A stretch of 64,000 nucleotides of DNA from Nymphaea colorata (lineage: Eukaryota; Streptophyta; Magnoliopsida; Nymphaeales; Nymphaeaceae). The DNA is taken from positions 6,039,204-6,103,203 of the forward strand of contig NC_045139.1 in the NCBI RefSeq assembly GCF_008831285.2, given 5' to 3'. This document shows positions 51,938-62,924 of the stretch, piece by piece; the first letter of the stretch is position 1; every line of letters starts with the position of its first letter. The translations under genes and the position numbers were made by a program. Below the pieces are notes generated by a model that was given only the letters and a program-made list of their open reading frames with translations, ran no database searches and was not told the origin of the DNA.

Positions 51938-52020
51938 CTAGGGAAAGAATCTAAATTAATAAGAAATTGATAATTAGTCCAATATTATAATGTTAAATGG
52001 GGTCTAATTTTCCTCAAAAA
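51461..52020. repeat. Solo copy of the array upstream segment, without a gene
   Basis: GTGAAGTTAAAGG, TTTAAATAGATGTTGTAAGA, TTTAAGAATTTCTTTCTCTA, TAAAAGTTCTCCAAGAGCC, GCATTTGGCATTTAAAAGAA and CAGGCCAATTCTTATATA parallel the region upstream of C (50170-50480) and of B. It stands between the true upstream region of C and the 3' flank of D, so a gene copy was probably lost here. It includes a long (TA)n tract at about 51866-51934. Confidence 0.65.
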
Positions 52021-52084
52021 GCATTGCTTGCAATAATTTCACCTAATGTCGTGAATGTAGTTTCTCCTTAACAATTGTATTTGT

Positions 52085-52365
52085 TTAGAGGAGGTCTCCA
52101 TTTCAAATTTGCATATTGCCCTTTACCTGTTCTCGAATTCACAGATGAAAAAAAAAAAAATCGTGTAGCTGGCTCTAGCTTAGCTAAGTTGAGCTCTAGC
52201 TTAGATGAGTCGAGCTCTAGCTTAGCTGAGTCGAGCTCAAGCTCGAGCAGGTTTGAGTTGGCCATAATTTCAAACTCAGTCTGGTTGACCGAATCTCGAG
52301 CTGGGCTTAGCAGCAGTCGAGCCAGTCCAACTCTGCTGAAGTTGGGCCGTGGAGACCTACACATT
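52085..52365. repeat. Array flank repeat 2 (GAGCTC-rich), 3' of gene D
   Basis: GGAGGTCTCCATTTCAAATT, GCATATTGCCCTTTACC, three tandem TCGAGCTCTAGCTTAG-type units, CTCGAGCAGGTTTGAGTTGG, and GTCGAGCCAGTCCAACTCTG followed by GGGCCGTGGAGACC. Collinear with 43725-44115 and 58395-58620. Confidence 0.75.
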
Positions 52366-52637
52366 GGGGCAACTTACAAATTATATAAGGCAGACTGGGG
52401 AGGTACTATATATGCAGGCTGAAATGCAAATCAGCCAATTTATAAAATGGTGACTTAAAAAGGGAAAATTGTAGACGACGAATTAGAAGCGGAATTAATA
52501 ATAGAAGTGGTATTAAGATCATTCCAATAAAGGTCTCAGATAATACATACAACAATGAAGGAAGTGGTAAAAGCTTAAGGAGGAAGCACATCCAAGTATA
52601 ATGAAAACACATTTGCTAAAAACATGGAGAAAAGCTC

Positions 52638-52643
52638 TTTATT
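52638..52643 (-). terminator. Putative poly(A) signal of gene D, unusually close to its stop
   Basis: AATAAA within GCCAAATAAAGAGCTTTTCT on the minus strand, only 8 nt past the TAG stop of gene D. The same signal lies 43-47 nt past the stop in B and C, because D's reading frame extends into what is untranslated in its sisters. Confidence 0.55.
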
Positions 52644-52651
52644 TGGCAGTC

Positions 52652-52909
52652 CTAACATGTGCACGCAGTCCAACCACTTTGTTCCCTTCTCACTTTTTCT
52701 TCACATACTTCAGCACCCTTACTTGTGCAGGCTGCTTCTTCCTCGACAGGATACACTTTGATCAACTGTGTCCTGCGCCAGCGGTCCCTCAGTTTGACCG
52801 CCAAATCGATCGCATCCATCTTTCCAACCACTTCTACTGTTATTTTCTCAGTGCGCGTGTCCGTATATACGTCATCGATTCCTGTTTGACACAGAACGTC
52901 ACCACAAAG

Positions 52910-52975
<66 letters not shown>

Positions 52976-53186
52976 AGAAAATTGAATGGTGACTCCTTTT
53001 TATTTTAGAGTCACCCTGCCATTTAATAAGAGTTGTTTGTCATGGATGATCAAGAGAAAAAAGATGATGAGTAGTTTTGTCATCTAATATTAGTTCTCAA
53101 TTTGTTCTCATATTTTTCTCTCAATCATTTATCAATCATGCATTGATTATACTAGGTGATTCTAGATAGTTAGAGTTTCACACACG

Positions 53187-53261
<75 letters not shown>

Positions 53262-54035
53262 CAATCCCTTCCCTTTACGGGGATTCAAGAAATAGAGAAG
53301 GCCCAGCTTGGGAAGACTTCTTAGATTTTTGAAATCTATAATACTACTAAGTTAAGTTGAACTTTTAATGAAATCTAAGTGTCTAATTATTTACGGAATC
53401 AGTGAATCGAATTCAAACAGGAATTGCCTGTGACTTGGATTAGTTGAATTCAAACAGGAATTACCATGTTGCCCACCTTTCTATTAATAATTGATTAGTA
53501 CCCTCTTATATTTGTATTTTTTGAGAGATATCTCTCATCAAATTGTAGACGGGAAAAACGTAGCCTAATGATCATGGTCCACAATTGGTTCTAAGCCAAT
53601 TAATTATGAGCAATTAATGATAAATTGTCCACTCAGGCCACGGTGAAATTGAAAAATAAAAATTACTCCTGCATTAAAAAGGAAAGCGAGACAAAGAAGA
53701 GGGGAAGAGGGGGTGTGAATGCAGCTACAAATGGATACCATACACCGGACTGAGGAAAAATCTGATTCTCTTTGAATCGGTTGATACAAAGCACCAGCAC
53801 CAACATGGACCGAAGGAAAACCAAGTACCTAGAATAGAAGTGACAGTTCGCAAGACCTTTCCCTTTTCGTCGCCATGTGCTTGCACCGACAGGACAACCT
53901 TCGTCTGAAAAACCGAAGATAAACCGTCAATAATCAATAGCATAGTAAACCAGCCACACCAGGAAGAAGAAGAAGAGGAAAAAAGGAAACCAGAAAAGCT
54001 GTTCTTCTTCAAATTTCTCGAACACATACAGTCAT
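52652..54035 (-). CDS. HMA gene D: short HMA-domain protein with Cys-containing new tail
   Basis: Exons (minus strand): 54035-54030 (ATGACT), 53904-53829 and 52881-52652; 103 aa. The HMA fold is about residues 2-68: TTKVVLSVQAHGDEKGKV, VTSILGIDDVYTDTRTEK, ITVEVVGKMDAIDLAVKLRD. The metal-site cysteines are absent. The tail (EEEAACTSKGAEVCEEKV, then SGWTACTC) carries four Cys and no CaaX. Alignment with the 3' ends of C and F (AAATGA) shows that D reads AAAGTGAGA there, shifting past the ancestral stop into the former 3' untranslated region. Intron 2 (947 bp) holds two long (TA)n tracts. All splice sites are GT-AG. The nearest relative is B. No stop or frame break lies inside, so it may be functional. 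Confidence 0.78.
52913..52972. repeat. (TA)n tract in intron 2 of gene D
   Basis: About 30 TA units beginning 31 bases from the intron's 3' end, close to the branch-point zone. Confidence 0.95.
53176..53259. repeat. (CA)n(TA)n tract in intron 2 of gene D
   Basis: About ten CA units followed by about 30 TA units, the second long simple repeat of this intron. Confidence 0.95.
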
Positions 54036-54275
54036 ATCTGATTTATGAGCAAAAACAAGATCACCAACACAAGAAACTAATGGCTTAAAGAAGCTAGGTA
54101 GCTTGAGACGGAAGAAAAGGGGGCAGCAAAAGATTTAGATGGCAGCTGATACGGTGGCAGCGATGAGGGAGGACCAATCTTAAGACGCTATCTCTCGATA
54201 GACGGTGCGAGCAGATAATCATGGGGGCTGTGATGTTGTGGGGGAGGATATATATATATATATATAACAAGACTG
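54036..54275 (-). promoter_or_regulatory. Conserved leader and core promoter of HMA gene D
   Basis: Minus strand toward the gene: (TA)n ending ATATCCTCCCCCAC (about 54266-54240), ACAGCCCCCATGATTATCTG, GCACCGTCTATCGAGAGATA and GCGTCTTAAGATTGGTCCTC. These are the same ordered elements as in B (and A). The TATATCC box has been expanded into a TA microsatellite. Confidence 0.6.
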
Positions 54276-54289
54276 TAAGTTGTCAACGA

Positions 54290-57201
54290 CAACGCAGAAA
54301 ATTAAAGGTGAAGAGTACCCAAATATTTAACTCTAAAGGAAGAGGCCTTGTCTAAATAGATAGATGTTGTGACAGTCATTGTTCACCGACACGTAATCAA
54401 TTTCTTTATCTACCTACTTAAGAACTCAAGCCGGCTTGCCATGAGACTCTGGTTTTGCGTACATCTGCAGGCTAAAAAATAATAAAAGGCAGAAAACATT
54501 GGAAAGAACAGCGTATGCGCTCAACTTTCGGAGGTCAGCCAACAAATGGAGTACCATATAAAAACTCTCCAAGAGAAAGCCGCATCACTTTTGGAGAAGA
54601 ATGGGAAGTACTTTTGCAATTGGCATTTAGAAAAAGTACTGCCACCGTTTCTCAGCAGATTCAGCCCAATTCTTATATTTGAGGGCCACAAGGAGTTATC
54701 TGATTGACGTCTATCTCATTGTCATCAAGCAATAGTTTAAATAAGAGATAGATAATTAGTTCCATGGCAGAAGTTTCGTGAGAAAGCATTGACGCAGAAA
54801 CTTGAGCCCATGCCCATCCCGTTATCGGTATGGGATTGATCTGAAATTTGTTGGACTCACATTAACAAAGCTAAATTGAGGCCAAAACCTGAGGTATCTT
54901 GGCTTAGACCGTGGTTTCGAGGAAACCCCACTCGCCTTTTGCTTTCACTTTTGCTTTCTTGACATTCCAACCACTACCTTAAACAATTAATACCATCAAC
55001 TGTGCTGATGCATGTAATATCTTCCAAAGCAGGTGCTTTCCTCTCCAAGATCTTTCATTACTTTCTACTGTATTCTACTCTTGTTTGAATATATATGAGG
55101 AAACAAGTGATCCGCTTGGTCAGTATGGATTCTAGTTGGCAAAAAAGTTACTAAGGGAGCCACCACAATTTCATCAAAGTTTCAAGTGGGGTCGGAAAGA
55201 TTTTTTTTTTTTTAAATAGTATCAAAAACTATGTTGTTAAGTTTGTTTATGCGAAGAAATGCGGTGAGCTTGTGAGCCAAGGCGATACGGGTATGTGAGT
55301 GCAAGCATCGGGTCCAATATTTTCAAATATATAATATCCTTAAAATGTAAAAAACAAAAAATAATAAGGTAAAAATGATTTGAGAAAGTAAATTATATGA
55401 AAACTATTTATACGTATTTTTTCTGTACATTGAAACTAACTACAAAAGGATGGTGTGCAATTGTCAAAAACCTAAAAATAAAGATAAAAAACATGTTTCT
55501 TCAAAATACACTAGGGTTTCATGAAAATTCAAAAACTAAAGGTCCAAATCATTTTTTCATTTGTTAGATCGTGCATGAAAGAAAAAAAAAATCTCTTTTT
55601 TTAGTTCGTAAAACTTGTGAAATTGGAAGTAAAAGAGTTTAACATGTAAGAATTTACAAAGAGATACCCAATAGTGGATGAAACTATGTTGACTAGACTT
55701 GTTTCTTAAGATAAATTTTATTCCACAGAACATCAAATCCAGATGTCTCATAGAATGTAGATGAAACAGTACGTGTGCGATATCTTGGACAACCGACTCA
55801 TTATTCTTGTCGACAAACATCAAGGTTCAACCGAAAGAGAGGAGGAGAGAAAGATAAGAGAGACATAAAAAATGGCTGCCGGAGAGTTCGCCGAATAGCG
55901 GGGGGACATAAATGTCGTCGCCGGACAGATGGACAATGGAAAACCCATTTTGCAAGTTGGAACTCTTTTCTATATGGGAAGTTGGAGTTAAAAAAAACAT
56001 CGTACAGAAAAAATCCTGCCGGCCATTAGTAAGTGCCTGGAGTAGCTATTTTCATACCATACACCAGGTATGGTATGCATCATCATGGAGTGCGCATCAC
56101 CTTGTGAGGTGTGCACTTCAGGTCAAGTACTCTTCGCCTTTACTTTTTTAGGAGTTTAGTATCTTCATGTCATGCATCTAACAACATTGAACCAAAATCC
56201 AAAATTTTTCAAATATGAGGCCTTAAGCCACTTCAAGTGTCATATCATAACTGGTCTAATTAGAAGCGTGTGAAAGGCACGTTTATATATAATTGGATTC
56301 TTGTGGGTGTTATGCATGTTCGAAGTATTGTATTTGTTACACAAGTTGGAAAGTACACGACCGAGGGATTGAAAAAAAAATACATTGAAAAAATTATAAA
56401 AATTTTAGTTGTTCAATGTATTTTTTAGATTCAAGTTCAGTTTGGTCCTACCCAAATCCGAGGTTGGACTGATTGACCTGTCTCTAAAAAAAATCTTGGC
56501 TCCACCCCTGACGTACACCAATGTCATCACTAACATGGACTCAACCTAAAACTCCTAAAGCAAGGGGATGGGAAGACTTCTATCTCTTTTATGAGTGGTG
56601 GACCTTAATCCTCTCACCCGCTTAAAAAAACCCAGGCCTATATATTAGCACTGCCTCTCCCTTTGTTGGTATCATTCACTTGTTGTTGGGAGCCAAGATC
56701 CATATAGTTGATTGGATCCTTCCTCTCCTCAACTTGTCCCGATTGTACTTTTTTCATTAGTACTAGTCGAATTTTGGTACTTGGATAGGGATCCAATAAC
56801 ATATTTTTTTCGGACAGCGATTAACTACATCGAACTACACTCTCTAGCGTAATTTGTGAGATGACTTGCAATTTGCCTTTTTATTGGCCAAATTATTGAT
56901 AGAATGATAGTTTTTCTTTTTCCATTTTTTGGAAATTGAGGCTCTGCTCAGCATTCTACACCTATATATTTGGCATTATTATTTTGAGAAGGGATTCACA
57001 ACTCAAAGGTAGAATGCTGCAGTATATCCTTTATTTCTCCGCTTTGCATTCTACACCGATTTGGCATAGTTGAAGAGCTTCTTTTTAAAGACGTCCCCCA
57101 CTCAGAGGTCGAATGTTGTACTCTGCCCCAACTTAAATCAATGTTTTCTTTAGTACAACGGAGCAGCAAGAGACATGAGACTCGAGTTGAAGGTATACTG
57201 T
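54290..57201. repeat. Duplicated upstream segment, copy 2 (of D)
   Basis: Collinear with 45800-47620 for most of its length, with extra AT-rich insertions (about 55190-56080 and about 56260-56560). It ends at CTCGAGTTGAAGGTATACTG, then passes directly into the exon 3 fragment of pseudogene E. An approximately 80-base piece present in copy 1 (about 47515-47595) is missing at the junction. GTATACTGTAG|ATTCCTCAG is the visible breakpoint. Confidence 0.75.
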
Positions 57202-57911
57202 AGATTCCTCAGTTGGTTCACCAAATCTATCGGATCAACATCTCCAACTGCTTTTAGTTTCATCTCCTTCATGTCCATGGATATCCGACGAATCCCTGTT
57301 TTACGCAGAACATAATTCGCAGGCCCACAGGAAACCCAGAATTGCATTTATCTAGACTTTGTTTCATATATATATATATATATACAAAATATTTTTGTAC
57401 TCTTTTACTTGAATGCCAAATTGAGTTAATTAAATCGTCACAAAGGCAATTTAAATAATCCGTAAGATGCCTTCTCATGCATGCAAATAGATATAGTGCA
57501 TCCATCTATTGATTAATTGTCATAACCCAGCTACTACTCTCTTACTCTAATTTTTTCATAAAATTACATATGCATCTCAGTTGATAGGAAAAACGTAATC
57601 TGCTGCTTTTATTGGAGAAATGGTTTCTGAAACAATGAATGTTAAAGCTTTAGATGTTGCAAGTGCAGAAAACAAATGTAGTTCAAATTTTAAAGAAGGG
57701 AAGTGAATGAAAAACATGCATGCATGTTCAATCGTTCCACCCCTTGGCTGAAGGCAGAAGGTAACCCCTCATCCTCCTAAGGTGCAATGTCTACTTCATT
57801 TCCCTGTGCCCCCTTTAGTTCTGCAAGAAGGAGGCAAAGGAAACAACACTACCTCCTGTTAACATCTTCATGATCATGAGAGAAAAACCTAGTGCCGTCA
57901 AAAAGAAGTGC
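57202..57911 (-). pseudogene. HMA pseudogene E, truncated copy of gene C
   Basis: The remnant holds the first 94 bases of exon 3 (57295-57202: GIRRISMDMKEMK, AVGDVDPIDLVNQLRNL), all of intron 2 and about 14 bases of exon 2 (CTTTTTGACG). It breaks off in exon 3 into unrelated upstream DNA of the neighbouring unit and in exon 2 into another array segment (ATCCAGGCCAATCATCATAT). Exon 1, the promoter, most of exon 2 and the acidic tail are absent. The exon 2 donor is GC instead of GT. Intron 2 aligns with that of C over its whole length (for example TATTGGAGAAATGGTTTCT and AGTGCAGAAAACAAATGTAG). Confidence 0.88.
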
Positions 57912-58394
57912 CACCAATCCAGGCCAATCATCATATTGTATATGATCGGCCAAAAGATGCCTTCTTTATCTTTGATTAATCCAAGACATGATCATCTCCC
58001 CCTTTGTTAAATCGCTGAACTTTTCCCCAAGCGATCAAAAACCTTAACTCAGGTTGATCTCCTTAACTCCATGTTGCATTCCTATAGCTCCATCGCTCGC
58101 GCAGACCAACGCACGTACTTCTTTGTTATACCTTCATGCTCCTTAAAAATTTAAATTTGATCATTAATGCCTCTTAGCCGCAAATTCTTGGCTCCACCGG
58201 TGCACAACAGATCTAGCTACTAGAGCTCGATTAATTTATTAAACAAGCTCGCTTCAAGTCAAAACTGAACGCTTGTTTCTTATCAAGTCGAGCTCGAACT
58301 ACAAAAGGTCGGCACACTTGGGCTCAAGCAAGTTTGTCCATAACATGTTTCCTAATATTAACCAAACCAATTTTCTCGCTACATTGAGTGTCTG
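57912..58394. other. Spacer between pseudogene E and the flank of F
   Basis: No gene. It begins with array upstream words (CAGGCCAATCATCATAT) and later carries a CTTGGCTCCACCGGTGC word of the GGCGGAGC repeat family (about 58178) and GAGCTCG words (58220-58300). Confidence 0.45.
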
Positions 58395-58620
58395 GTCATT
58401 GGACTTTCTAAAAGAATGTCTCCTTTTCAAATTCGCATGTTGTCCTTCGCCTTTAAAATTTGAAAAAAGGTAAAGCGCACCAGCCTCTAGCTTAACCGTG
58501 TCAAGATTGAGTTCGAGCAGGTTGAGTAGGTTCAAACTTTGAGCTCGATTCAATCCTGTGCTGGGCTTGGCCAAGGCGGAACTAGTCCAACTGAGCTGAA
58601 CTCGGGAGAACTGGAGCTAA
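58395..58620. repeat. Array flank repeat 3 (GAGCTC-rich), 3' of gene F
   Basis: AATGTCTCCTTTTCAAATTC, GCATGTTGTCCTTCGCC, CTCTAGCTTAACCGTGTC, GAGTTCGAGCAGGTTGAGTA and GAACTAGTCCAACTGAGCTGAACTCGG. More diverged than the copies near B and D but in the same order and position. Confidence 0.6.
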
Positions 58621-58875
58621 TCCTTAATCCTTGCACAAGGCAACTGAACATACGAACTATAAGGCAGCCGGCGGAGCTAACATACAAGGCAGTCAAAGAT
58701 ACATATATAGTGATGAAAACAGAAATTATAGGCGACGAAAAACGGGGTGATATCATGACTCTTCATTCAGCCACGTCTCACACGACAATTCAAAGCACAA
58801 CATACTATTTGCCAAAAACATAGAGAAACTAAAACTCCTTATTTCTGTCTCGTCAACCACGTAAACATTCTTTTC

Positions 58876-60174
58876 TCATTTCTTGGGAGGGTTGTTGTTC
58901 GCCAATGCTGCAACCATATTCTCCCCACCCTTCTTCTCTGGCTCTGGTTTTTTGTCTTCTGTCTTGTGACCACGCCTTGCCCGCTTGTCCTGGATGGGCT
59001 CTACATCCTTGGCCGCGTCCTCCTTCTCTTCCCTGTAATCACCCACTGTGACTATGTCTGTCTTGCAGAGCTTCCTCAGTTTTGTCACCAAAAGTGTGGG
59101 ATCCATATCTCCAACAACTGTCAGTTTCTTGCCATTCGGGTCCACGCATATGTGATGGACGCCTGTTCGACGCAGAACATCACAACGAAGCCGAGGGAAC
59201 AAAAGACCCCATGACCCGCTACCAAAGTGGTTTTTCATTTGATTTGGAACAGGTGGACAGTACGCAGGTGAGTTCCTGAGGGGCCCTTTGATTGTTTGAA
59301 ATCCATGAATGGATCTCATGGGGCATGCTGGTAAAACAGCTATGGTAAAATCTCTTCCTTGTCAAGCTGAAGATCCATCCCAGGTCACACTTAAGGGTCT
59401 TTATTTTACTTTTGTTGTATTTAGAAAACAAGGAGGAGGGTGTGGTTTTAAATCCAGAGTTCTCAAATCCTAAGAATTTTAAATAATGCACAAACAAACA
59501 CACAATCACGCTCAGACCAACAATTTCTTTGCGCCAAAGCAGGCCCCTTCAAAGAGGATGATTGGCCTTTAGTTTTAATATAGACTTGGGGAACATAGAG
59601 GTCATTTGGCAACTACTACAAAAAAATGGAATAGATTCATTCATAATAAAACAATTGTTAGGGTGTTTCATGAACCTACCTCTATTTTTTGGTAGGTTCA
59701 TATTACAGTGTTTTATGAATATATTATATTTTTGTACTAGATTCATGGCAGTAACAGATTGTTACTGTAGCCAAACAACTTCTCAAATAGTTCCTCTGCA
59801 TGAACTCAACCAAAAAAAAAAAAAAGGTAAACTCATAGGACACTATAATTCTGCTGCAATCGCTTTAGTTTTTCGGGTCGTTTCTGTATCCCCCAAAACG
59901 GGAATTCTGACAAAAGAAAGAGCACCGCCTCCAACATCATCACAAGAAAAACCAAGTACCTGAAAGAGAAGCGATGGATTCACTGGCCTTCTGCTTCGCT
60001 TTTTCGCCATGCCACTCCACTGACAGGACCACCTCCTTATAAAGATTGAGAAAACCAAAGACAAACCCTCAATTGCATGTCAAACGAAATTACTTTCACA
60101 AATCACAGAAAAGGAGATGGAAATCAACAGAAAACGAAACTGTTCCCACAACTTTCTTGAGCGCATACCTTCAT
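58876..60174 (-). CDS. HMA gene F: HMA-domain protein with charged tail
   Basis: Exons (minus strand): 60174-60169 (ATGAAG), 60035-59960 and 59162-58876; 122 aa. The HMA fold is about residues 2-68: [56 protein letters not shown]. The CxxC metal site is missing. The tail is highly charged (REEKEDAAKDVEPIQDKR, HKTEDKKPEPEKKGG) and ends ANNNPPKK, so there is no CaaX box. Introns are GT-AG with the array's phases, of 133 and 797 bp. Of the array members its helix 1 (GEKAKQKA) and THE KLTVVGDMDP strand stay nearest to gene A. The promoter block has diverged from A, B and D; GCACCATTTATTG remains. Confidence 0.86.
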
Positions 60175-61500
60175 ATTTGTTTTGACTGGGCAAAAACAAG
60201 ATGTGCAGCGGTTTTAGAAAGATCCGATCGAGAAAGAAGAAAAGGAATATGTAGTGATTTAGATGGTTGATATGATCGTACAATAAATGGTGCGAGTAGA
60301 TTTTGGCAGGTATCACATTAAGGTGGGAATGGTGTACATAGATGCTGTAAGAGCCATTATCATCACTTTAACAATGGAAAACTCTGCGCTTAAGTCAGTC
60401 TCTTGACGACTCTTTCTCTATACATCAAACTCAAGTGTTTTTGAGTCTCTTGTTTCTCTCAAATCTATGGGCGAACAAATAATAAACGATAGAAAAAATT
60501 ATAATTATAATAAACACCCACAATTTTCAGCTATTAGCAAACCTACCTCCCAACTTTTTGAATGTGAAAAAAATGGGTGCTAAAGTTTTCGAAGCTGATT
60601 GTTTGTTAAGGTATTTCACCGGAGGGTGTTGAAAAGATGTTTCTTATATGTCTAGATTTCCTTCGTATTTAATAGCCTCATAAACATCTCTTTAGCAAAG
60701 GAAAAGAAAATTGGCAGGGAATTGACGTTGCACTTGAATTGTCAGAAAAAACATTAATTTTCTTAATTGATAAAATATCTTTCTCCATAATGGTATAAAC
60801 AGATGTCATTATCATCTGTTTAACAATTCTGTGGATAACTCTCTGAGCCTGCGTCTCTTGATGACTCTTTCTCTAGATATATAACTAGAGTGTGCTTGAA
60901 GTCGAGTCTCTTGTTTTTCTCACATCTATGGGCGAGCAAATAATAAAAATAAAAAAAGTACAACAAAAGCACCCTAAATTTTCAGCTATTAGCAAATCTA
61001 TCTCCGAACTTTACTTACTTTACTTTTGAATGTGAAAGAATAAGCATTGCAATTTTTGGAGATGGTTGTTTGTTATGGACTGGTGTGAAGGGAGGATGTC
61101 AATATATCTGATTTGAATTGGATATATGATCGAATCAATAAAAAAAAATGGATAAAGAAAATGATAATTAAGAAATCAGATTGATTGGGTTCTGTTAATG
61201 AAATGGCATCCAATCATATTCGAATTGCATTTATTTTTAGACAAACTCACTCGTACACAAGGACCTGGCTGGTAGCGTAATATCATATATCTAATGCTTT
61301 TATATTTTAACTGAAAATTGGCAAAATTCAGTTAAAATTTTGGATTCAGATATAAATAAAAAATAATAAAAATCGAATTCATGAGATTGGATTTGGATTG
61401 TGATATCGGACTTTGGATTTGGATTTTTTCTTTATTTACATTTGAAACCGAATTTAAACTCTTTGACTATTAGGAAACAAGGGATTCTCTTGGTTGGCAC
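60175..61500. other. Upstream region of F with an internal tandem duplication
   Basis: Promoter and upstream DNA of F, with no gene. An approximately 280-bp unit occurs twice (about 60340-60620 and 60795-61080). Both carry GACTCTTTCTCTA, GAGTCTCTTGTTT, ATCTATGGGCGA(A/G)CAAATAATAAA and TTTTCAGCTATTAGCAAA. An AT-rich MITE-like stretch follows (about 61090-61480, GGATGTCAATATATCTGATT). Confidence 0.6.
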
Positions 61501-61780
61501 GGGTGTTGACAAAATTATTTATTAAGGGGAGCCACCAATATCATTTCATCAAATTAAATCTCGAAAGTGGGGACTCATAGATTTCTTCTTTTTCTGAAAA
61601 ATAATATCCAAGATCAAGATTTTTGCAAATTGCAAATCTTCCGGTGGATCAGACCGGAGGAGGCCACCGGGGGGTGCCCATGGCACTGCCCTTGTTTGTT
61701 GGTGTCATTGCCTTGTTGTTGGGAGCCAATATCCATGAAGTCGATTTGATCTTAATCTACTCTTTCATTTGTCGGCAAAC
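61460..61780. repeat. Third, partial copy of the array upstream segment
   Basis: GGAAACAAGGGATTCTCTTG, GGGAGCCACCAATATCATTT and TTGTTGGTGTCATTGCCTTG followed by TTGTTGGGAGCCAATATCCAT match 55098-55190 plus 56660-56710, and 46565-47045. A short GC-rich insert lies at 61635-61685. Confidence 0.6.
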
Positions 61781-62924
61781 TTTCTTATTTGGAAAACCGG
61801 AGCCGATTATAATTTCCACACCGCAGTCAAACATCGATCTACAACTTTGCTTCTATTTTTGCCGAATGAGTCATAAGATGATGGTTCATTTTGTCCTTTG
61901 AAACATGCAGTTCTTGAACTCTGTACCTATGCGCATAGTGTGGATTTTTTTATTTTTTATTTTTAGATGGATTCATTACCTAGTTATCATACTCCTTATA
62001 CATGCTACCACTTTTTACCAAATGGGTACCTCAGTAATTTTATATGGGAAAATTTTTGTGTTCCACTTTTGCCCTTATAAGGAAGAGGTCTTCCATTTGA
62101 CCAGTAGACACATTTTGGTCATTTCTAGTCCATAGCATAGCATAATATAAATTTTCCAACTATTATTTAAGGGAAAAGTCTTTCACCCTTTCTCATCCTC
62201 CGTTGTTACTGACTAAAGTTTCAGAGACAATTAAAGCGAACCAAACAAAGAATTTAATCATGTTTACCTGTTGCCATATGGAGACCAAACGATTTTGGGA
62301 GGAATCCTTTTCCTTGGAAAGTTTTTCTTTGGTTTTCCAAACACCCTTACTTTGGACCATGTGAAAACAGTATTTAGTGCACCTTGGCGTTATACTGAAG
62401 TGGGCATAGGATTCTTGGGCTGTGGTGATCGGTTACCTTGCTTCTTCTTCTTCTTTCGTCGCCAAACAGTACTGTACCTCTCTGCATGTACGTGAACAAT
62501 AAAATTCCTTTTTGTGAGGCTCTCGTTCCTTTCCATTCATGCAAATTAATTTTTTTGGACTTATGCAGACCACTTGTTGGAAATTATTATATGTTCGAGC
62601 TGTTGGAGACATTTTTACAGAAATTATTGAAACTTTTGAGCTTTTCTTAAGAAATTAAGTTTCTGACCTTTTGTTTCGACAATTTGCAAGACGATCAGTG
62701 AATTTTTGGGTTTTCTTTAAATTACCGGTGCAGCAACTTTTGAACTTGAACTAAACTCCTTCACTTGATTTTAATTAGATGTTGGTACACCATATATAGG
62801 TGAGAATCCAACTAACAAACGAGCTTCTAGGCTAATGAGCGAGTGAAATTATCAGGTTTCATGGTTATATTAGGCATGTGGACATAGGAGAGGTCCAAAT
62901 TTATCACGTCATTTTTGGGTGATC
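61781..62924. other. Intergenic, no gene recognised
   Basis: AT-rich. Short frames (61905-62135, 62271-62495) have no family features. Confidence 0.45.
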
